Shown: positions 8,332-17,547, counted from the stretch's first letter. The stretch is 64,000 bases of DNA from Hyphomicrobiales bacterium (GCA_900471525.1 UCEZ01000056.1:1-64000); one strand, 5' to 3'. Numbers and translations are program-made. The notes: generated by a model from the sequence alone, not told the origin.

Positions 8332-9582
8332 ATGACCGATCTCGCACCCGATGCAGGCTACGGCAAAAGAAACCGCAAGCTGAAAACCGCTCTGATCCAG
8401 CACAAGGCACTGACCCTTGAAGGCCTGTCGGAGCGTCTTTTCGGCCTGCTGTTTACCGGCCTCGTCTATCCGCAGATCTGGGAAGACCCGGCCGTCGACA
8501 TGACGGCCATGCAGATCCGGCCGGAGCATCATATCGTCACCATCGGCTCCGGCGGCTGCAACATGCTCGCCTATCTCTCCGCAGCGCCAGAGCGCATCGA
8601 CGTGGTCGATCTCAACCCGCACCATGTGGCCCTGAACCGCTTGAAACTCGCTGCATTCCGCCACCTGCCCGGCCATGCGGACATCGTCCGCTTCCTCGCC
8701 CGCCATGATCAAGCCAGCAATGTACAGGCCTACGATCTCTTCATCGCGCCGAAGCTCGACAGCGCCACGCGAAAATACTGGAACAGCCGCGGTCTTACCG
8801 GTCAACGCCGGATTAAGGTTTTCGGCAAGAACATCTACCGCACCGGCCTGCTCGGCCGTTTCATCGGGCTTGGCCACCTGCTTGCGCGCCTTCATGGCGT
8901 CGATCCGAGCGAGCTTGCCAATGCTCGCTCGATGCGCGAGCAGCGCCAGTTCTTCGACGAGCGGCTGGCTCCGCTGTTCGACCGCCCGGTTATCCGCTGG
9001 ATCACCAGCCGCAAGAGCTCGCTGTTCGGTCTCGGTATCCCGCCCCAACAATTCGACGAGCTGGCGAGCCTCAGCGACGAGAAGTCGCTTGCCGGCGTAT
9101 TGCGCCAGCGGCTCGAAAAACTCTCCTGCCATTTTCCGCTGAAGGAAAACTATTTCGCCTGGCAGGCCTTCGCCCGTCGCTACCCGATGCCGCATGAGGG
9201 CGAACTGCCGGTCTACCTGCAGGCCGGGCGCCACGAAACGATCCGCAACAATGCCGAGCGGGTGCATGTGCATCATGCGAGCTTCACCGAACTGCTGGCG
9301 AAGAAGCCGGCGGGCTCCGTCGATCGCTATGTCCTCCTCGATGCTCAGGACTGGATGAACGACCGTCAGCTCAACGATCTGTGGACGGAAATCACGCGTA
9401 CCGCGGCCGACGGTGCCGTCGTCATCTTCCGCACCGCCGCCGAAGCCAGCATCCTGGAAGGCCGCGTGTCGCAGGCTTTGCTCGGCCAGTGGCAGTATGA
9501 TGCCGACCAGTCGCAGGCACTCAACCTCAAAGATCGCTCGGCGATCTACGGCGGCTTCCATATTTACAGGAAGGCAGCATGA
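8332..9582 (+). CDS. btaA: AdoMet:diacylglycerol 3-amino-3-carboxypropyltransferase BtaA
   Basis: A 416-residue DUF3419 protein. BtaA moves the aminocarboxypropyl group of S-adenosylmethionine onto diacylglycerol, giving diacylglyceryl-homoserine, the first step of betaine lipid (DGTS) synthesis at the inner membrane. An AdoMet-binding glycine loop (IGSGGCNMLAYLS) follows EHHIVT, and VVDLNPHH is the usual second strand. The next gene overlaps by four bases (ATGA) and encodes the matching N-methyltransferase, which strongly supports the call. In rhizobia these genes are induced by phosphate starvation. Upstream CCGTCAT (8267-8273) resembles half a Pho box, but the second half is poor. Confidence 0.93.
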   Translation: MTDLAPDAGYGKRNRKLKTALIQHKALTLEGLSERLFGLLFTGLVYPQIWEDPAVDMTAMQIRPEHHIVTIGSGGCNMLAYLSAAPERIDVVDLNPHHVALNRLKLAAFRHLPGHADIVRFLARHDQASNVQAYDLFIAPKLDSATRKYWNSRGLTGQRRIKVFGKNIYRTGLLGRFIGLGHLLARLHGVDPSELANARSMREQRQFFDERLAPLFDRPVIRWITSRKSSLFGLGIPPQQFDELASLSDEKSLAGVLRQRLEKLSCHFPLKENYFAWQAFARRYPMPHEGELPVYLQAGRHETIRNNAERVHVHHASFTELLAKKPAGSVDRYVLLDAQDWMNDRQLNDLWTEITRTAADGAVVIFRTAAEASILEGRVSQALLGQWQYDADQSQALNLKDRSAIYGGFHIYRKAA

Positions 9583-10247
9583 CGGCCATCGAGACGGAAG
9601 CAGCAGGCAGCCATGCGGACCGTATGGACCGCATGTACCGCACACAGCGGCACTTCTACGACCTGACCCGCAAATATTACCTCTTCGGGCGCGATACGCT
9701 GATCAACGGGCTGGAGGTTCCGGCCGGCGGCAGCGTGCTTGAAATCGGCTGCGGCACGGGCCGCAACCTGGCGCTGATCGGCCGCCGCTTTCCGCAGGCA
9801 CGGCTGTTCGGGCTCGATATTTCAGCGGAAATGCTCGTTTCGGCCGAGGCCAAGCTCGGGAAACCCGGACGGACCCGGACAGTCCTGCGCGTCGCCGACG
9901 CGACGGATTTCCAACCGTCCGAATTCGGCGAGACCGGCTTCGACCGCATCGTTGTCTCCTATGCCCTCTCGATGATCCCGGATTGGGAAAAGGCGATTGA
10001 TGCGGCCATTGCCGCGCTCAATCCCGGCGGCTCGCTGCATATCGCAGACTTCGGCCAGCAGGAGCGCCTGCCTCGCCTCTTTCAGCGCGGGCTTCAGGCT
10101 TGGTTGAAGCGGTTTCATGTCACGCCGCGTAATACGATGGTGACCGTGCTCAAGGCCAAAACCGCAAAATCCCACGATGTGCTTGAGTTTAAGCCGATCG
10201 GTCGCGGCTACGCCTGGCTCTTCACTTACCGCCGCGTGGCGAAATAA
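9579..10247 (+). CDS. btaB: Diacylglyceryl-homoserine N-methyltransferase BtaB
   Basis: A 222-residue class I methyltransferase that performs three successive AdoMet-dependent N-methylations of diacylglyceryl-homoserine, completing the betaine lipid DGTS. Motif I is VLEIGCGTGRN (about residues 49-59), the post-I acidic strand is LFGLDIS, and motif IV/VI segments (VVSYALSMIPDW, LNPGGSLHIADFG) follow. The start ATG overlaps the btaA stop, so the two are co-transcribed and translationally coupled. A GC-rich hairpin lies 40 bases past the stop. Confidence 0.93.
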   Translation: MTAIETEAAGSHADRMDRMYRTQRHFYDLTRKYYLFGRDTLINGLEVPAGGSVLEIGCGTGRNLALIGRRFPQARLFGLDISAEMLVSAEAKLGKPGRTRTVLRVADATDFQPSEFGETGFDRIVVSYALSMIPDWEKAIDAAIAALNPGGSLHIADFGQQERLPRLFQRGLQAWLKRFHVTPRNTMVTVLKAKTAKSHDVLEFKPIGRGYAWLFTYRRVAK

Positions 10248-10286
10248 GCGGATGCAGTCCGTACAATGATCGCCGCTATTCGACGG

Positions 10287-10312
10287 GCAGACCCGCGACT
10301 TTTTGGGTCTGC
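10287..10312 (+). terminator. Hairpin after btaB
   Basis: GCAGACCC (10287-10294) pairs with GGGTCTGC (10305-10312) around a T-rich loop, 40 bases beyond btaB. There is no clean U-tract after the stem, so it may be a weak or factor-assisted terminator. Confidence 0.4.
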
Positions 10313-10459
10313 GGGCGCTGTTTCGGCAATTGCTGCTTGAAACTAACTCAATTTTTACGTTGATATGGTGAAAATGAGGTTCACGCCTCCCAGGGGATTC
10401 ACATCAGCGGATATCATCGTGTGAGGCAGCATCGTCGATCGCTTCAGAACGGAAACCTC

Positions 10460-11260
10460 ATGCGCCGGCTATTCCTGGCTCTTCTGCCTATCGTGACGCT
10501 TCTTTCCGCCTGTACCTCGACCGATTACGATCTCGTTTCCACGGCATCGATCTCGCCCAAATTCCAGGACAAGGATCCGCAGGATTTTGGCGCACGCACG
10601 CCGCAGCTTCACAATATCCATGGTGTCGACGTCTCGAAATGGCAGGGCAACGTCGATTGGGTCAAGGTAAAGGCCTCCGGCGTCTCCTTCGCCTTCATCA
10701 AGGCGACGGAAGGCAAGGATAGGGTCGACGCGAAGTTCAGCGAATACTGGCAGCAGGCGCGTGCCGCCGGCCTGCCCTATGCGCCCTACCATTTCTACTA
10801 TTTCTGCTCGACGGCCGACCAGCAGGCCGACTGGTTCATCGCCAACGTGCCGAAGAGCGCGGTCTACCTGCCGCCGGTTCTCGATGTGGAATGGAACGGC
10901 GAATCCAAGACCTGCCACTACCGGCCGTCCCCGCTGACTGTCCAGACCGAGATGAAGCGCTTCATGGACCGGCTGGAACAGCACTACGGCAAACGCCCCA
11001 TCATCTATACCTCGGTCGATTTCCACCGTGATAACCTCGTTGGCCAGTTCAACGACTATCATTACTGGGTCCGTTCGGTTGCCGCGCACCCGACGGAGAT
11101 CTATCCGGAGCGCCGTTGGGCTTTTTGGCAGTATACCAGCACGGGCGTGATCCCCGGCATCGACGGCAATGCTGACATCAACGTATTCGCGGGGTCGCCG
11201 ACGAACTGGAAGAAATGGGTAGCAGCTGTCTCAAAGGCGCGCGAACAAGCCCAGAATTAA
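10460..11260 (+). CDS. GH25 family lysozyme (lipoprotein)
   Basis: A 266-residue protein with a lipoprotein signal (lipobox LLSAC near residue 16) and a single glycoside hydrolase family 25 domain. The domain begins GVDVSKWQG (first catalytic Asp), continues with FAFIKATEG and has the DxE pair in LDVEW; a late WAFWQYTS strand is also typical. GH25 enzymes hydrolyse the MurNAc-GlcNAc bond. ATG at 10460 has GGAAAC upstream and starts the signal peptide; an upstream ATG at 10421 would spoil it. The next gene downstream is another murein-cleaving enzyme. Confidence 0.88.
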   Translation: MRRLFLALLPIVTLLSACTSTDYDLVSTASISPKFQDKDPQDFGARTPQLHNIHGVDVSKWQGNVDWVKVKASGVSFAFIKATEGKDRVDAKFSEYWQQARAAGLPYAPYHFYYFCSTADQQADWFIANVPKSAVYLPPVLDVEWNGESKTCHYRPSPLTVQTEMKRFMDRLEQHYGKRPIIYTSVDFHRDNLVGQFNDYHYWVRSVAAHPTEIYPERRWAFWQYTSTGVIPGIDGNADINVFAGSPTNWKKWVAAVSKAREQAQN

Positions 11261-11397
11261 GCTCCCAAAAGGGTGTATTTCTTCTTTCCGCCCCATTGCC
11301 GTGCGACAGCGGCTCTCATATTTTCAACGACAACAGCGGCCGGTTTTCAGGAGGCCGCCTTCGCGCCGATTCCGGCCCGACACAACAAGGACTTGCG

Positions 11398-12606
11398 ATG
11401 ACACGCGGCACACGGCGCTCCGTTCTTTCGATCGGCTTCTTCACCCTTTTGGCCTCGTCGGCTCTCGCGCAACAGGCAGCCGCACCTGCCGCCCCCTGCG
11501 GTGGCGATCTTGCGACCTTCCTGCAGGGCGTAAAGGCCGAGGCGATCGCCAAGGGCATTCCGGCTGAAGCGGTCGACCGTGCTCTTGCTGGCGCTGCAAT
11601 TTCCGAAAAGGTGCTGAGCCGCGATCGGGCACAAGGCGTCTTCAAGCAGAGCTTCACCGAGTTCTCGCAGCGCACTGTCAGCAAGGCACGGCTGGATATC
11701 GGCGCCAAAAAAATGAAGGAATATGCCGCCGTCTTCGAACGTGCCGAGAAGGAATTCGGCGTTCCTGCACCCGTGATCACTGCCTTCTGGGCCATGGAAA
11801 CCGATTTTGGTGCGGTACAGGGCGATTTCAACACCCGCAACGCGCTAGTGACGCTCTCTCATGATTGCCGCCGCCCGGAAATGTTCCGCCCGCAACTGAT
11901 CGCCGCGATCGAGATGGTCCAACACGGCGATCTCGATCCGGCAACGACGACCGGCGCATGGGCCGGCGAAATCGGCCAGGTCCAGATGCTGCCGGAAGAC
12001 ATTATCGCCCAAGGGATGGATGGCGATGGCGACGGCCATGTGAACCTCAAGCAAAGCGCGCCGGATGCGATCCTGACGGCCGCCAAGTTCATCAAGAGCC
12101 TCGGCTTCACGGCCGGCCAGCCGTGGATTCAGGAAGTCAGTCTGCCGGAAAACCTGCCCTGGGAGAAGACCGGGCTGCAAGCTGGCATGACCGCCGGCGA
12201 CTGGTTTACGCTTGGCGTCACGCCGCGCGACGGCAACACCGGCTTTCCGCAGCTGGCCGCTTCTGTCGTCATTCCGCAGGGACGCCACGGCGTCGCCTTC
12301 ATGACCTACCCGAACTTCAACATCTATCTCGAATGGAACCAGTCGTTCATCTACACGACTTCGGCCGCCTATTTCGCCACCCGGCTTGCCGGTGCGCCCT
12401 CCTATGAGACACGCACCCCTGAGCAGGGACTGAGCGACGACGGCATGAAGGCCTTGCAGGCGAAACTACAGGCGAAGGGCCACGACGTCGGCAAGATCGA
12501 CGGCATCCTCGGCTCCGGTACACGTGCCGCCCTTCAGAAAGAGCAGTTGCGGCTCGGCCTGCCTGCCGATGGCTGGGCAACGGAAGCCGTCCTCAACGCT
12601 CTCTGA
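11398..12606 (+). CDS. MltB-like lytic murein transglycosylase with C-terminal peptidoglycan-binding domain
   Basis: A 402-residue secreted protein: signal peptide (cleavage after ALA near residue 24), a SLT_2/MltB catalytic domain (about 35-325) and a PG_binding_1 domain at the C-terminus (about 340-400, with KIDGILGSGTRAAL). The catalytic Glu lies in FWAMETDFG, and an EF-hand-like DGDGDGHVN follows EDIIAQG. It cuts glycan strands to 1,6-anhydro ends. The start at 11398 has AAGGA upstream and gives a clean signal sequence. The last 14 bases overlap the end of the convergent antiporter gene. Confidence 0.9.
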   Translation: MTRGTRRSVLSIGFFTLLASSALAQQAAAPAAPCGGDLATFLQGVKAEAIAKGIPAEAVDRALAGAAISEKVLSRDRAQGVFKQSFTEFSQRTVSKARLDIGAKKMKEYAAVFERAEKEFGVPAPVITAFWAMETDFGAVQGDFNTRNALVTLSHDCRRPEMFRPQLIAAIEMVQHGDLDPATTTGAWAGEIGQVQMLPEDIIAQGMDGDGDGHVNLKQSAPDAILTAAKFIKSLGFTAGQPWIQEVSLPENLPWEKTGLQAGMTAGDWFTLGVTPRDGNTGFPQLAASVVIPQGRHGVAFMTYPNFNIYLEWNQSFIYTTSAAYFATRLAGAPSYETRTPEQGLSDDGMKALQAKLQAKGHDVGKIDGILGSGTRAALQKEQLRLGLPADGWATEAVLNAL

Positions 12607-13996
12607 CGTCCGTTTCAGCCTTGTCGTTCAATCGCGCCCGCCGCCTATGGTGGCGGGCAAGCCGGAAAGCGCGGTAGCGCAGTTTCAGCGACCACCGCGC
12701 ACCTGCAAGTGCCGCTCCCTGCTTTGATACCTCACTCAATTCGCGCGCATAGGCGACTGCGAACGCCTTGCGATATGTCAGCAAATGTTCGGATGCGATG
12801 TTTTCAAGCCTGTGCATCATGCTGACCCAAAGCGGCGAGACCAGCAGCGAGACGGCAGTTACGGCGATCGCCACCCTGTAGGTATCGAACTGCAGCACGC
12901 CTGCGCCGAGGCCGGCCGCCGCCAGCACGAAGGAAAACTCACCGATCTGCGCCATCGACAAGCCGGCGATCAGAGCGATCTGCGGCGACGAGCCGGTCTT
13001 GCGCAGCAGGAAGATGTTCAGCACCGTCTTGGCAGCAATCACGATCAGCGCCGCGCTCAGCACCGACCAGAAATTCTCGCCGATGAAGGTAAGATCGATC
13101 AAAAGACCGATCGACAGGAAGAAAACGACCAGAAGCACGCTCTGGATCGGCTCGATCACCGGGATGACGCGGCTGCGCAGGGTGGAATTGCCGATGACGA
13201 TGCCGGAGAGAAACGCCCCATAGGCCGGCGACATGCCGGCGAGACCGGAGATCGCAGCTGCGCCGAAACAGACAGCCAGCGCGCCCAGCGCTAGGATTTC
13301 CACCTTGTCCTCGACCTCCTCGCTGAAGGGAATCCGCAGCTTGCCGTGGCGGCCGAACCACCAGAGCAAGCAGGCAAGAATCGCAATGGCGACGATCATC
13401 TTGACCGCGATCGTGGCGATATGCGGCTCTTCGCCGCCAAGGCTCGAGACCAGGATCAGCATCGGCACGACAGCGATATCCTGGGCGATCAGCACGCCAA
13501 CGGCGATCCGCCCGGTTTCGCTGCGCAGCTCGCCCATGTCCTCGAGCATTTTCATCGCAACGACGGTGGAGGACATGGCGATGACGAAACCGAGGATCAG
13601 CCCCTCCGCAAGGCTTGCCCCGGTGATCAGCGCAATCAGCCCTGCGGCCGCAATCGCCGCGACCACTTGACCGCCCGCAACGAGCAACGCCTGGCGCAGG
13701 CTGAGTATAAAAGCCTTGATCGACAGTTCCATGCCGATGAAGAACAAGAGGACGACGACGCCCATTTCGGCGAGCAGCGTGACATTGCCGTTGCTGGAAA
13801 TGAAGCCGAAGCCGGTCGGGCCGAGAGCGACGCCCGCCAGGATAAAACCGACCAGCGGCGGCTGGCGCAAACGCAGGAAACCCAGCCCCAGAAGAGCTGC
13901 GACCGCCACCACGATCGCGATGGGGATAAGCCCCTGTCCTTCATGCGCGGCGGCGATGGATTGTGTCGTCAGAGGCTCCAGCAGCTCATCCTTCAT
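12593..13996 (-). CDS. CPA2-family monovalent cation:proton antiporter (Kef/YbaL-like)
   Basis: A 467-residue protein with about 12-13 membrane helices. It matches the Na+/H+ exchanger domain of the CPA2 family (PPLVGFILAGVALGPTGFG at the start; TGRIAVGVLIAQDIAVVP in the middle, with its conserved Asp). Unlike KefB/KefC or YbaL, the C-terminal tail is short and basic, and no TrkA-N/RCK domain is present. Regulation by NAD or glutathione through such a domain is therefore not expected. The start has no convincing Shine-Dalgarno. Convergent overlap of 14 bases with the MltB-like gene; the divergent neighbour is a DMT transporter. Confidence 0.82.
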   Translation of the reverse strand: MKDELLEPLTTQSIAAAHEGQGLIPIAIVVAVAALLGLGFLRLRQPPLVGFILAGVALGPTGFGFISSNGNVTLLAEMGVVVLLFFIGMELSIKAFILSLRQALLVAGGQVVAAIAAAGLIALITGASLAEGLILGFVIAMSSTVVAMKMLEDMGELRSETGRIAVGVLIAQDIAVVPMLILVSSLGGEEPHIATIAVKMIVAIAILACLLWWFGRHGKLRIPFSEEVEDKVEILALGALAVCFGAAAISGLAGMSPAYGAFLSGIVIGNSTLRSRVIPVIEPIQSVLLVVFFLSIGLLIDLTFIGENFWSVLSAALIVIAAKTVLNIFLLRKTGSSPQIALIAGLSMAQIGEFSFVLAAAGLGAGVLQFDTYRVAIAVTAVSLLVSPLWVSMMHRLENIASEHLLTYRKAFAVAYARELSEVSKQGAALAGARWSLKLRYRAFRLARHHRRRARLNDKAETDVRER

Positions 13997-14089
13997 GTCT
14001 GTGGTGAGGTCAAGAATCGGGTGGATAAATCCCGCCTCAAGCCTTAACCCTCGGTATGTTCCGAATGAGGCAGGGAAAGGTCAAGTCGC

Positions 14090-15031
14090 ATGCACGCAAA
14101 AGCCGACGGTTTACAGAACCGCATGACGCTTGCCACCTGGGGCCTCCTTGCGCTGCTGGGGCTCATCTGGGGCGGCTCGTTCTTCTTTGCCCGCATCGCC
14201 ATCCAGCATGTGCCTGCCTTTACGCTTGTTCTCCTGCGGGTGGCGCTGGCAGCCCTCGCGCTGCACATCTACGTGTTCGGCCGTCACGATATCTACCGCG
14301 AGCTCAAGGCCCGCTGGCCGCAATTCCTGTTGCTTGGCCTGATCAACAACGCCATCCCGCATACCTTCATCTTCCTCGGCCAGACGCAGATCGGCGCGGG
14401 CCTCGCGGCCATTCTCAACGCGACGACGCCAGTCTGGACCGTTTTGATCGCCAACGCTTTAACTCATGACGAGAAGCTGAGCCTTGCCAAGATCGCCGGC
14501 TGCCTTCTCGGCCTTGCCGGGACGGCGGTGCTGATCGGCCCGAGCGCCCTGGCCGGCCTGACGCAAACAGGCAGCGGTGTCCCGCTCTGGGCACTGCTCT
14601 TTCCGGTGGCGGCAGCCGTCAGCTACGGTTTTGCCGCAACCTACGGCAAACGCTTTCGGGGACTGGCAGCGCCGGTGACCGCAGCCGGTCAGCTGACAGC
14701 GTCGACACTGATCATGTTGCCGCTCTCCCTGATCATCGATACCCCCTGGCAATTGCCGATGCCGCCGATGACGTCGGTCCTTGCCGTCCTGGCATTGGCG
14801 CTGCTGTCCACCGCCTACGGCTACATCCTGTTCTTTCGCATCATGAGCCGTGCCGGCGCCACCAACACGTCGCTGGTGACGCTGCTGGTACCGCCCAGTG
14901 CAATCCTGCTTGGCTTCCTGTTCCTTGGAGAGACTCTGGAGCCGACGGACATCGCCGGCATGCTGCTGATTGCCGTTGGTCTGATCGTGCTCGACGGCCG
15001 CATACTGCCGGCGCGGCGCAAACAAGGTTAA
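14090..15031 (+). CDS. EamA/DMT-family transporter
   Basis: A 313-residue protein with ten predicted membrane helices in two EamA repeats (first near LLALLGLIWGGSFFFARI, second from LFPVAAAVSYGFAATY). The LIWGGSFF motif is typical of the RhaT/EamA branch. Substrate unknown. GGGAAAGG nine bases ahead of ATG 14090 supports this start; ATG at 14123 is an alternative. It is transcribed away from the CPA2 antiporter. About 260 bases separate it from the next gene, a tiny membrane peptide. Confidence 0.8.
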   Translation: MHAKADGLQNRMTLATWGLLALLGLIWGGSFFFARIAIQHVPAFTLVLLRVALAALALHIYVFGRHDIYRELKARWPQFLLLGLINNAIPHTFIFLGQTQIGAGLAAILNATTPVWTVLIANALTHDEKLSLAKIAGCLLGLAGTAVLIGPSALAGLTQTGSGVPLWALLFPVAAAVSYGFAATYGKRFRGLAAPVTAAGQLTASTLIMLPLSLIIDTPWQLPMPPMTSVLAVLALALLSTAYGYILFFRIMSRAGATNTSLVTLLVPPSAILLGFLFLGETLEPTDIAGMLLIAVGLIVLDGRILPARRKQG

Positions 15032-15291
15032 TTTGAGGAACCAACTACGCCTTTTGACGATCTTGGCTGTGTCGAATCGGTCACTCACGGCGCATTTCAG
15101 TGCGTTACATTAACCAGATGAAAGACATTGTGAAAAAATTGTGGCGCTTAACAAAGTTATTTTTAATCATGTAGTTAGACCTGTGCATAACCCTTTTTTA
15201 CGTTTTCCTTGCCGCACCGCAGCATAACTTTTCCTTTCATGCGTGACATTTTCACCCTATGTTTCGAACGTTAACGCAAGGAGGGCCGGTT

Positions 15292-15369
15292 ATGGGAATT
15301 ACACATTCGTTGAATGTCCTCATGATAAGTGCAGCGTTCGTATTCGTAGCAACCATGCTTTTCATCTGA
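15292..15369 (+). CDS. 25-residue single-helix membrane peptide
   Basis: ATG at 15292 is preceded by AAGGAGG at near-ideal spacing, one of the strongest ribosome binding sites in the window. It opens a 25-codon frame ending in TGA at 15369. The peptide has a short polar start (MGITHS) and is otherwise one continuous hydrophobic stretch (about residues 8-25, rich in Val, Ala, Phe, Met), long enough to span the membrane once. The 250 bases upstream are AT-rich and carry no other gene. A perfect 17-bp terminator follows about 120 bases downstream. No function is known to me; small regulators of membrane complexes look like this. Confidence 0.6.
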   Translation: MGITHSLNVLMISAAFVFVATMLFI

Positions 15370-15487
15370 AAGCATCAGGCGAACAGTCCAAACGGTGAAA
15401 AAGGGACTTTAATACCGCAACCTATTGCAGCACGATCCAGCAAGGCAACGCGCTCCACGGAGTACCGCAAACCTAGAGCTGCCAGAT

Positions 15488-15525
15488 AAAAAGACCTTGA
15501 AACCATTCGGTTTCAAGGTCTTTTT
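15488..15525. terminator. Bidirectional rho-independent terminator
   Basis: A perfect 17-bp stem with arms 15488-15504 and 15509-15525 and an ATTC loop. AAAAA begins it and TTTTT ends it, so it works in both directions. It separates the plus-strand small-peptide transcript from the convergent metF transcript. Confidence 0.9.
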
Positions 15526-15553
15526 CTATTGGAGATCGCTCATCCGGCCTGGT

Positions 15554-16480
15554 TCAGGCCGCAGCACCCGCCGAAAGGGATTGACCAGCAGCCGGTACCG
15601 CCCGTTCGAAACCGACCAGATCGCACACTGCCGCCACCAGCGGCGACCGGTTCATAGAGTAGATATGGAAATCGCGCAGACCGCGCCGGGCGAGATCGAC
15701 GATCTGCTCGGCCGCGATATGGGTTGCTTCCTTGAAGCGCTCCTCAGGGCTTTCGTCGAGATGGACCAGGCGCGTGACGATTGCCTCGGGAACCTTCGCC
15801 CCGCACAACCCGGCAAACTTGCTGACCTGAGCGAGATTGTTGATCGGCAGGATGCCGGGAACAACCGGGATGTTGATCCCCGCGCGACGCACACGTTCGA
15901 GATAACGCTCGAAATCATTGTTGTCGAAGAAGAACTGGGTGAGCGCCCGCGTCGCGCCGTTGTCGACCTTGCGCTTCAGCATATCGATATCGGCATCGAC
16001 ATCCGGGCTTTCCGGGTGCTTTTCCGGATAGGCGGACACGGAAATCTCGAAATCGCCGGCCGCCCGGATTGCCGCGACAAGCGCTGCCGCATTCTCGTAC
16101 CCGTTCGGAAACGGCTCGTAGCGTGCACCGATCCCGCCCTGCGGATCGCCGCGCAACGCCACGAAATGGCGAACCCCACTGTCGATGAATTCCGAAACGA
16201 TCGCATCGACCTCCGCCCGGGTGGCCCCGACGCAGGTCAGATGAGCGGCCGTATTGGCGATACCCTCATCGTGGATCATCCGGCGCACGGCGGTCAGCGA
16301 ACGTGCCTTGGTGGAGCCGCCGGCACCATAGGTCATCGTCACGAAAGCGGGATCAAAGGCAGAAAGGTCTGCGACTGTGTGGAACAGCTGCGCCTCCATA
16401 TCGTCGTTCTTCGGCGGGAAATATTCGAAGGAGAGCCGCAAGTTTCCGCGTTCGGCCGGGTAAAGGGTGTGTATCGCCAT
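15554..16480 (-). CDS. metF: 5,10-methylenetetrahydrofolate reductase
   Basis: A 308-residue FAD enzyme reducing 5,10-methylene-THF to 5-methyl-THF, the methyl donor for methionine synthesis. SFEYFPPKND near the N-terminus holds the conserved catalytic Glu, TYGAGGS follows, and RGDPQGG lies in the middle; the length fits the family. ATG at 16480 is preceded by GGGAGG with seven-base spacing. Longer upstream reading would run into the preceding gene. It starts two bases after the stop of the ArsR-methyltransferase gene, so the pair form an operon. That places methionine/AdoMet supply under the fused regulator, whose candidate operator lies at 17526-17547. Confidence 0.93.
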   Translation of the reverse strand: MAIHTLYPAERGNLRLSFEYFPPKNDDMEAQLFHTVADLSAFDPAFVTMTYGAGGSTKARSLTAVRRMIHDEGIANTAAHLTCVGATRAEVDAIVSEFIDSGVRHFVALRGDPQGGIGARYEPFPNGYENAAALVAAIRAAGDFEISVSAYPEKHPESPDVDADIDMLKRKVDNGATRALTQFFFDNNDFERYLERVRRAGINIPVVPGILPINNLAQVSKFAGLCGAKVPEAIVTRLVHLDESPEERFKEATHIAAEQIVDLARRGLRDFHIYSMNRSPLVAAVCDLVGFERAVPAAGQSLSAGAAA

Positions 16481-16481
16481 G

Positions 16482-17510
16482 TCATGTCCTCCCGGCATAG
16501 GCGAGCGTACGCTTGCCTTCTGGTGTATCGGCGGTGACGGCCTGCCGCTGGTCGCGGGCAAGCCAGATGGTTACCGTCAGTTGCCGGTCACGATCCGTGT
16601 CCGGGGTCAGATCGACTGTCTCTTCAACGTTCAACCCGGCCTTCTCCAACCAGTCGGCCATCGTCTGGCGCGAAAAGCCGAGGCGCATATGGGCATGCTC
16701 GTCACGCAGATACTCCAGCGCGTGCGGCGCGAGATCGATAATCGCCAGCCTGCCGCCGGGCGCAAGCATGCGGGCGGCCTCGGCAATTGCCGCTTCCGGC
16801 TGCTGCAGGAAGTGCAGGACCTGATGGATAATCACCAGATCGAACTGACGGCCGTCGAGCGGCAGGTTGAAGATGTCGCCATGCCGGATGGACGCCTTGG
16901 TGATGCCGGCGCGGTCGAGATTGGCGCGGGCCACGGCAAGCATATCGCGACTGGCATCGACGCCGACGCCGCGTCGGTAAATTCCCTCGAAAAGTTGCAG
17001 GATACGGCCGGTGCCGGTGCCAAGATCGAGCAGACCATCGACAGGCTCCGTGCCGACGACGGCTTTCAGCGCCGCCTCGACATCCGCCTCGCTGACATGC
17101 AGACGGCGCAGTTCGTCCCATTCGGCGGCATTGCGGCTGAAATAGTCCTGGGCCTTTTCCGAACGGGCCTGCTTGAGTGCCGCGAGCCGTTCGCCGTCAC
17201 GCATCAGCACCGCATCTGCCATATCGGAGGCCGAGAGTAGATCCCGCACCAGCGCAACGCCCGCGCCTTCGCCCCGCAAGCGAAAATAGGCCCAGGCGCC
17301 TTCCTGATAACGATCGATCAGCGCGACTTCGGCAAGCAGTTTCAGATGGCGGGAAATTCGGGGCTGCGATTGACCGAGAATTTCGGTAAGATCGGTGACG
17401 GTCAGATCGCCAGCGGCCAGCAGAGCCAGAAGACGCATGCGCGTCGGCTCACCCGCCGCCTTCAGAACATCGACCAACTCGTCCAGCCCCAACCCGTGTT
17501 CCCGCGCCAT
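16482..17510 (-). CDS. ArsR-type regulator fused to class I methyltransferase
   Basis: A 342-residue fusion. Residues about 10-95 form an ArsR winged helix (EPTRMRLLALL, recognition helix around QSQPRISRHLKLL). Residues about 145-320 form an AdoMet-dependent methyltransferase domain (LLDLGTGTGRIL motif I, VGVDASRDML, FDLVIIHQVLHFL). Such fusions sit upstream of metF in rhizobia and are thought to sense AdoMet or S-adenosylhomocysteine; whether the enzyme domain methylates anything is unknown. ATG at 17510 (TGAGG six bases upstream) begins just inside a perfect 8-6-8 palindrome, suggesting autoregulation of the metF operon. Confidence 0.88.
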   Translation of the reverse strand: MAREHGLGLDELVDVLKAAGEPTRMRLLALLAAGDLTVTDLTEILGQSQPRISRHLKLLAEVALIDRYQEGAWAYFRLRGEGAGVALVRDLLSASDMADAVLMRDGERLAALKQARSEKAQDYFSRNAAEWDELRRLHVSEADVEAALKAVVGTEPVDGLLDLGTGTGRILQLFEGIYRRGVGVDASRDMLAVARANLDRAGITKASIRHGDIFNLPLDGRQFDLVIIHQVLHFLQQPEAAIAEAARMLAPGGRLAIIDLAPHALEYLRDEHAHMRLGFSRQTMADWLEKAGLNVEETVDLTPDTDRDRQLTVTIWLARDQRQAVTADTPEGKRTLAYAGRT

Positions 17511-17525
17511 CGTCAACCTCATCAA

Positions 17526-17547
17526 CACATAAAGATATGTTTATGTG
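17526..17547. promoter_or_regulatory. Candidate operator of the ArsR-methyltransferase/metF operon
   Basis: CACATAAA and TTTATGTG are exact inverted repeats around GATATG. The site is centred about 27 bases ahead of the chosen start codon, in the only AT-rich stretch there. Size and symmetry suit an ArsR-family dimer; binding is inferred. Confidence 0.6.
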
